Below are positions 6,835-10,402 of a stretch of DNA of 10,402 nucleotides, piece after piece. Numbering within the stretch: position 1 is the stretch's first letter; each line of letters starts with the position of its first letter. Origin of the DNA: Chitinophagaceae bacterium. Lineage in GTDB: Bacteria > Bacteroidota > Bacteroidia > Chitinophagales > Chitinophagaceae. Position numbers and translations under genes: made by a program. The stretch covers positions 1-10,402 of the forward strand of contig JAFMJX010000052.1 in NCBI GenBank assembly GCA_017853235.1, read 5' to 3'. A model generated the notes under the pieces. That model was given only the letters and a program-made list of their open reading frames with translations, had not been told where the DNA came from and did not search any database.

Positions 6835-7386
6835 TTATTTACCTGCTGCTTTACCTGCTTTTCTTCTTACGATTTCGTCAGAGTACTTAACCCCTTTTCC
6901 TTTGTATGGTTCAGGCTTACGTAATCCTCTGATTTTTGCAGCTACTTGACCAATTAATTGTTTGTCACTACCTTCTAAGAAAATTTTTGGATTTTGTCCT
7001 TTTTCTGTGGTAGTAGTTACTTTTAATTCTTTAGGTACTTCAAAAATGATATTGTGAGAATAACCTAAAGCAAGGTCTAATATATTACCAGTGTTAGCAG
7101 CTTTAAAACCTACCCCCACTAATTCTAAATCTTTTTTATACCCTTCAGTCACCCCTTTTACTAAGTTGCTGATTAATGAACGATATAAACCGTGCATTGC
7201 TCTGTGACGAATTTGTTCTGTAGGACGTTTCACAATCACTTCTTCTGCAGTGACTTCCACTACGATATCGCGATCGATTTCTTGAGATAATTCTCCTTTA
7301 GGTCCTTTTACAGTTACTACTGCATCTTTCACCGTTACGGTTACCCCTTTTGGGATACTTACTGGTTTATTTCCTATACGTGACAT
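6835..7386 (-). CDS. rplF: 50S ribosomal protein L6
   Basis: L6 lies near the base of the L7/L12 stalk, close to the sarcin-ricin loop and the factor-binding site. The 183-residue protein has the duplicated L6 fold: MSRIGNKPVSIPKGVTV (1-17) starts the first half, and the second half starts near residue 83. It carries LVGVGFKA (89-96) and the conserved C-terminal signature RKPEPYKGKGVKYSDE (156-171), which ends in a basic tail. The length is typical. It is preceded by the largest gap inside the ribosomal cluster (89 bp), which holds an inverted repeat. The nearby leader reads AACAAAAAATAAAACAATCGACT before ATG. Confidence 0.97.
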   Translation of the reverse strand: MSRIGNKPVSIPKGVTVTVKDAVVTVKGPKGELSQEIDRDIVVEVTAEEVIVKRPTEQIRHRAMHGLYRSLISNLVKGVTEGYKKDLELVGVGFKAANTGNILDLALGYSHNIIFEVPKELKVTTTTEKGQNPKIFLEGSDKQLIGQVAAKIRGLRKPEPYKGKGVKYSDEIVRRKAGKAAGK

Positions 7387-7411
7387 AGTCGATTGTTTTA
7401 TTTTTTGTTAC

Positions 7412-7461
7412 TTATTTAGATGATTTCAGCCCCGACTAAAGGCTTAAGGCAAACTAAATAA
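7412..7461 (-). repeat. inverted repeat in the rpsH-rplF intergenic leader
   Basis: TTATTTAG (7412-7419) and CTAAATAA (7454-7461) are perfect 8-base inverted arms enclosing 34 bases. Inside, AGCC (7428-7431) and GGCT (7441-7444) form a second short stem around a nine-base loop. As mRNA, this would be a two-stage stem-loop starting 14 bases after the rpsH stop and ending 25 bases before the rplF start. No T-tract follows, so it is not a classical terminator. It may be a regulatory or processing structure. The outer stem is all A/T except one pair, so stability is modest. Confidence 0.4.
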
Positions 7462-7475
7462 TCAAATAGTTATGG

Positions 7476-7874
7476 TTATGAAATAGAACACAATACTTCA
7501 CCACCTACGTTGTTCGCTTTAGCTTGCTTATCTGTTAATACTCCTTTTGAAGTACTTAAGATAGCGATACCTAAGCCATTGCTTACTCTTTTAATTTCAG
7601 CTGGCTTTGCGTATTGACGTAAACCTGGACGGCTGATACGATCTAAAGAACGTATTGCTGGTTGTTTTGTATTAGGATCGTATTTTAACGCGATTTTAAT
7701 CAAACCTTGTTTGTTATCATCTTCAAATTTGTACTTCAAGATATATCCTTGATCATACAAAATTTCGGTGATACGCTTTTTTAAGTTGGACGCAGGTATT
7801 TCAACGATACGGTGTTGTGCCATTTGGGCATTACGTATTCTTGTTAAGTAGTCTGCTATTGGATCTGTTACCAT
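7476..7874 (-). CDS. rpsH: 30S ribosomal protein S8
   Basis: S8 binds helix 21 of 16S rRNA early in 30S assembly; in E. coli it also represses the spc operon by binding its mRNA. The 132-residue product has the N-terminal motif DPIADYLTRIRN (4-15), then SRPGLRQY (81-88). The C-terminal rRNA-binding signature is GLGIAILSTSKGVLTDKQA (100-118), followed by GGEVLCSIS. The length is normal. Whether S8 autoregulates here is not shown. The rplX-rplE junction, near which the E. coli site lies, is a 1-base overlap with no room for a separate leader. It follows rpsN by 85 bp. Confidence 0.97.
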   Translation of the reverse strand: MVTDPIADYLTRIRNAQMAQHRIVEIPASNLKKRITEILYDQGYILKYKFEDDNKQGLIKIALKYDPNTKQPAIRSLDRISRPGLRQYAKPAEIKRVSNGLGIAILSTSKGVLTDKQAKANNVGGEVLCSIS

Positions 7875-7943
7875 ATTAGTATTTTAAATCAGTTCTAAAT
7901 TTTGTTTGTTTCAGTATTCAAATGAATGAACTTAAATCAATAT

Positions 7944-7959
7944 TACTTTTGTTAAAGTA
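7944..7959 (-). promoter_or_regulatory. short A/T-rich stem just after the rpsN stop
   Basis: TACTTT (7944-7949) and AAAGTA (7954-7959) form a perfect 6-bp stem with a four-base loop, directly abutting the rpsN stop codon. Only one pair is G-C and no T-run follows, so it would be a weak structure. It is recorded because it occupies one of the three larger gaps in the cluster. Confidence 0.2.
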
Positions 7960-8229
7960 TTACCAGCTTGCTTTTTTAACACCTGGTATTAAACCATTCA
8001 AAGCCATATCGCGGAACATAATCCTTGACACTCCGAAGTAACGGATATATCCTTTTGGACGGCCTGTTAATTGACAACGATTTTTCAAACGTACAGGTGA
8101 TGCATTTTTAGGTAATTTATCTAAACCTGCGTAATCACCAGCAGCTTTTAAAGCGGCGCGTTTTTCAGCATAATGTTTTACCATTGCTTCACGCTTTTTT
8201 TGTCTGGCTTTGATGGATGCTTTTGCCAT
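7960..8229 (-). CDS. rpsN: 30S ribosomal protein S14 (zinc-independent form)
   Basis: S14 is a late-assembling protein of the 30S head. The 89-residue product is the long, zinc-independent (C-) form. The short zinc-binding form is about 61 residues and carries two CxxC pairs; here there is only one Cys (position 52) in NRCQLTGRPKGY (50-61). The remaining signature continues through GVSRIMFRD (66-74) and the family ending KKASW. The N-terminal half is a basic helix, KASIKARQKKREAMVKHYAEKR (3-24). It begins 13 bp after rplE. There is no second S14 gene in the window. Confidence 0.97.
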   Translation of the reverse strand: MAKASIKARQKKREAMVKHYAEKRAALKAAGDYAGLDKLPKNASPVRLKNRCQLTGRPKGYIRYFGVSRIMFRDMALNGLIPGVKKASW

Positions 8230-8242
8230 AATTCTATTTTAA

Positions 8243-8818
8243 TTAGTTGTTATCTTTTTTAATGTTTTTAAACGGCATACCTAATTCTTTTAATAATTCG
8301 TATGCTTCTTCGTTTGAATTTGCAGAGGTAACGAAAGTGATATCTAAACCAGTAATTTTATTTACTTTATCGATATCAATTTCTGGGAAAATGATTTGCT
8401 CAGTAACTCCTAATGTGTAGTTACCACGGCCATCAAATGCCTTGTCGCTGATACCTTTGAAATCACGTACACGAGGTAAAGCCACAGATACTAAACGATC
8501 TAAAAATTCATACATTTTTGCACCTCTTAAAGTAACGCGAGCACCAATAGGCATACCCTTACGTAACTTGAAGTTAGAAATATCCTTTTTAGATAATGTT
8601 GGAACTGCTTTTTGACCAGTGATGGTGGTTAGCTCTTCAATAGCGATATCCACTAATTTTTTGTCATTTACTGCACCATTTACACCACGGTTGATGCAAA
8701 TTTTTTCCAACTTAGGAGTTTGCATTACAGACTTGTAACCAAACTTTTTAGATAAAGCAGGTATCACTTCATTGGTGTACTTATCTGCTAATCTTGGAGT
8801 GTATTTTACTGTACTCAT
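8243..8818 (-). CDS. rplE: 50S ribosomal protein L5
   Basis: L5 binds 5S rRNA and forms part of the bridge between the 50S central protuberance and the 30S head. The 191-residue product has FKLRKGMPIGARVTLRG (83-99), ALPRVRDFKG (113-122) and GRGNYTLGVTEQIIFPEI (130-147), all family hallmarks. It is about 12 residues longer than the common 179-residue form, mainly through a polar C-terminal tail ending KKDNN. Its ATG shares one base with the rplX stop (TAATG on the coding strand), so the two genes are very likely translationally coupled. Confidence 0.98.
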   Translation of the reverse strand: MSTVKYTPRLADKYTNEVIPALSKKFGYKSVMQTPKLEKICINRGVNGAVNDKKLVDIAIEELTTITGQKAVPTLSKKDISNFKLRKGMPIGARVTLRGAKMYEFLDRLVSVALPRVRDFKGISDKAFDGRGNYTLGVTEQIIFPEIDIDKVNKITGLDITFVTSANSNEEAYELLKELGMPFKNIKKDNN

Positions 8819-9156
8819 TATTTTATAACCTCCCCTGATTTTTTAGAAATTCTTACTAATTTACCTTCTTCTCTTGAACGTTTTACTTTAGTAGCTGCGC
8901 TTGTTTTAGCATCCCATAACATTACATTACTAATGCTGATAGAAGCTTCAACTTTAACGATACCACCTTTTGTATTAGAGGCAGAAGGCTTTGTATGTTT
9001 AGTGGCAATGGCAACGCCTTCAACCACAACACGACCTTTGTCAACAATTACTTCCAACACCTTACGAGGTTTTTTCAAGTCCTTGTCATCACCAGCAATC
9101 ACCACAACGGTATCGCCTTTCTTGATGTTGAATTTGGGTTTGAATCTGTTATTCAT
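8818..9156 (-). CDS. rplX: 50S ribosomal protein L24
   Basis: L24 starts 50S assembly by binding the 5' domain of 23S rRNA and later lies near the exit tunnel. The 112-residue product has an N-terminal KOW motif (about 11-38, with IKKGDTVVVIAGDDK), then GGIVKVEASISISNVML (64-80). The C-terminal part lacks the Cys pairs found in some L24 proteins (WDAKTSAATKVKRS, 81-94), as in E. coli. The length is slightly above the common 103-105. It overlaps rplE by one base and follows rplN by only 13 bp, making rplN-rplX-rplE the tightest part of the operon. Confidence 0.97.
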   Translation of the reverse strand: MNNRFKPKFNIKKGDTVVVIAGDDKDLKKPRKVLEVIVDKGRVVVEGVAIATKHTKPSASNTKGGIVKVEASISISNVMLWDAKTSAATKVKRSREEGKLVRISKKSGEVIK

Positions 9157-9169
9157 AACTTTTTATATT

Positions 9170-9538
9170 TTATAACACCTCTGGTGCTAATGAAACAATT
9201 TTCATGTATCCTTTATCACGCAATTCACGAGCAACTGGCCCAAAAATACGAGTACCTCTTGGCTCATCTGAATTGTTTAATAATACTACTGCGTTGTCAT
9301 CAAAACGGATATATGATCCGTCTTTTCTGCGCAATTTGTTTTTTGTACGTACAATAACTGCTTTAGAAACGGTACCTTTTTTAATACCGCCAGCAGGGAT
9401 AGCATCTTTTACAGTAACAACAATTTTGTCACCGATTTTTGCATAATCTTGCCCGCTATTTCCTAATACTTTGATACAAAGTACTTCTTTTGCGCCGCTA
9501 TTATCAGCTACATTGAGCCTACTTTCTTGCTGAATCAT
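9170..9538 (-). CDS. rplN: 50S ribosomal protein L14
   Basis: L14 lies on the 30S-facing surface of the 50S subunit and takes part in inter-subunit bridges. The 122-residue product is the exact usual length and shows ADNSGAKEVLCIKV (11-24), KGTVSKAVIVRTK (54-66) and RGTRIFGPVARELR (94-107). It follows rpsQ by 76 bp. That gap contains the 11-base palindrome AGCTTAAAGCT about 10 bases before the start, and the immediate context is AAAATAAA before ATG. I see no Shine-Dalgarno site positioned for this start; a GGAAGG string occurs about 20 bases further upstream. Confidence 0.98.
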   Translation of the reverse strand: MIQQESRLNVADNSGAKEVLCIKVLGNSGQDYAKIGDKIVVTVKDAIPAGGIKKGTVSKAVIVRTKNKLRRKDGSYIRFDDNAVVLLNNSDEPRGTRIFGPVARELRDKGYMKIVSLAPEVL

Positions 9539-9614
9539 TTTATTTTAGCTTTAAGCTTTTTCCTTCCTTTTTACAGGTTGGGTGAATACTGTTTATGACT
9601 ATTGTGGATTTAGT

Positions 9615-9872
9615 TTATTTCGCTTTTTCAACGACTTCTACTAATCTCCAACGTTTTGTTTTACTCAAGGGACGTGTTTCCATGATTTTTACAACGTCTC
9701 CAATTCCGCATTCTTGTTTTTCATCATGCGCATGGAACTTAGTTGTTTTTTTCACGAACTTTCCATAGATCGGGTGCTTTACTTTTCTTTCCACAGCAAC
9801 TGTAATGGTTTTATCCATTTTGTCGCTAGTGACAACACCGATTCTCGTTTTACGTAAATTTCTTTCTACCAT
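9615..9872 (-). CDS. rpsQ: 30S ribosomal protein S17
   Basis: S17 is a primary 16S rRNA-binding protein with an OB fold, needed early in 30S assembly. The 85-residue product has RIGVVTSDKMDKTITVAVER (10-29), the loop KHPIYGKFVKKTTKFHAHDE (32-51), and the C-terminal signature GDVVKIMETRPLSKTKRW (58-75). The length is normal. It follows rpmC by 38 bp in the standard order rpmC-rpsQ-rplN. The start context is GATAAACA before ATG, with no Shine-Dalgarno match. Confidence 0.97.
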   Translation of the reverse strand: MVERNLRKTRIGVVTSDKMDKTITVAVERKVKHPIYGKFVKKTTKFHAHDEKQECGIGDVVKIMETRPLSKTKRWRLVEVVEKAK

Positions 9873-9910
9873 TGTTTATCAATTTTTGGTTAGCTTATCT
9901 GATGATTAAA

Positions 9911-10123
9911 TTAGATACCTAACTCTTTTTTCTTTAATTCCGTTTTTAAACGGGCAATGTCTTTTCTAAGTCCGCGAATGCTCATAGGATTCTCTAATGG
10001 AGAAATAGCATGTGCGAACTCAAGTTTTTTAAGTCTTAATTGATCTTCATCAATGCGTGCTTTTAAGTCAACAACGCTTAAATCCTTTAAGCCTTTATTA
10101 AAATCGTATTTTTTGTTTGCCAT
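9911..10123 (-). CDS. rpmC: 50S ribosomal protein L29
   Basis: L29 is a small helical protein beside the polypeptide exit tunnel, next to L23, where trigger factor and SRP dock. The 70-residue product has two long helices separated by a turn. The first includes LSVVDLKARIDEDQLRLKKL (15-34) and the second RGLRKDIARLKTELKKKEL (50-68), joined by HAISPLENPMSI (38-49). The family core KLEFAHA-x(3,4)-NP-x-x-IR is present. It has a short extra basic N-terminus (ANKKYDFNKGLKD). It follows rplP by 34 bp. Confidence 0.96.
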   Translation of the reverse strand: MANKKYDFNKGLKDLSVVDLKARIDEDQLRLKKLEFAHAISPLENPMSIRGLRKDIARLKTELKKKELGI

Positions 10124-10157
10124 AGCAAAATCTTTTTAGTGGTTTTACAAGTCTTTA

Positions 10158-10402
10158 TTACAAGTCTCTTCTTGTTACAAACTTTGTTTTAATAGGTAAT
10201 TTTTGAGCGGCTAATCCCATCGCTTCTTTCGCTACCTCTGGAGTAACACCATCTATTTCGAAGATGATACGTCCTGGTTCTACCACAGCAGCCCAGAATT
10301 CAGGGTTACCTTTACCTTTACCCATTCTCACCTCTGCAGGCTTACGAGTAATAATTTTATCTGGGAAAACACGAATCCAAACATTACCTTCTCTTTTCAT
10401 TG
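10158..10402 (-). CDS. rplP: 50S ribosomal protein L16 (5' part cut by right window edge)
   Basis: L16 organises the A-site region of the 50S subunit and contacts tRNA. Only the C-terminal 80 residues plus a partial codon are present. They begin MKREGNVWIRVFPDK, but that Met is internal: the family continues upstream (typically R-A-M-K-R-E-G), full length is about 137-140 residues, and the partial upstream codon ends in CA, consistent with Ala. The signature RMGKGKG (visible residues 25-31) and the EPGRIIFEIDGV block (41-52) are clear, and the end LPIKTKFVTRRDL is typical. It precedes rpmC, marking the end of the S10-type gene block whose earlier genes lie beyond the edge. Confidence 0.97.
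   Translation of the reverse strand, partial: MKREGNVWIRVFPDKIITRKPAEVRMGKGKGNPEFWAAVVEPGRIIFEIDGVTPEVAKEAMGLAAQKLPIKTKFVTRRDL

Noticed and set aside
7398..7480. Internal promoter in the rpsH-rplF gap
   Set aside because: The closest -7-like octamer on the coding strand (TTAGTTTG) misses the second conserved base, and no paired -33 element is evident.
8995..9357. Plus-strand open frame of 120 codons opposite rplX and rplN
   Set aside because: It runs antisense across two clear ribosomal protein genes, has no recognisable domain, and is the kind of shadow frame expected from their codon use.
1..10402. Mobile elements, CRISPR arrays, tRNA or rRNA genes, defence or biosynthetic systems
   Set aside because: I found no repeats with spacers, transposase-like frames, tRNA-like cloverleafs or unfamiliar gene clusters. 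All the space is taken by conserved genes and gaps of at most 108 bp.

Overview
The window looks like a piece of a low-GC Bacteroidota chromosome. Protein wording in S1, SecY, MetAP and the ribosomal proteins fits this phylum and resembles Chitinophagaceae-type sequences, though the family-level call is from memory and only moderately sure. Two other signs agree: starts are preceded by A-rich leaders rather than GGAGG-type Shine-Dalgarno sites, and an exact TAnnTTTG (-7 type) promoter element sits before rpsA. Every gene I can support lies on the minus strand. The plus-strand open frames are shadows of these genes.

Read in the direction of transcription (right to left), positions 10402-3715 hold the end of the S10 operon and the spc operon in classical order: rplP (cut by the right edge), rpmC, rpsQ, rplN, rplX, rplE, rpsN, rpsH, rplF, rplR, rpsE, rpmD, rplO, secY. 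These encode ribosomal proteins L16, L29, S17, L14, L24, L5, S14, S8, L6, L18, S5, L30 and L15, plus the SecY translocon channel. Gaps run from a 1-base overlap (rplX/rplE) to 89 bp. A terminator-like hairpin follows secY.

Next come map (type I methionine aminopeptidase, which trims the N-terminal Met of new proteins) and, 15 bp further on, an HI0933/YhiN (BaiN/RdsA-like) flavoprotein. In many Bacteroidota map leads into infA-rpmJ-rpsM-rpsK-rpsD-rpoA-rplQ. Here that block does not follow map, so the spc and alpha clusters appear to be separated. After 108 bp that include a promoter comes rpsA (ribosomal protein S1), whose 3' end is cut by the left edge.

The whole region serves protein synthesis, export and N-terminal maturation, and the flavoprotein is the only outsider. 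No gap exceeds 108 bp. I found no RNA genes, mobile elements, CRISPR arrays or long repeats. I see no new biological system here. What merits a second look is the rearranged operon end and a few leader structures: the rpsH-rplF inverted repeat, hairpins before rplR and rplO, a 15-codon overlapping leader ORF before rplR, and the rpsA promoter/leader.
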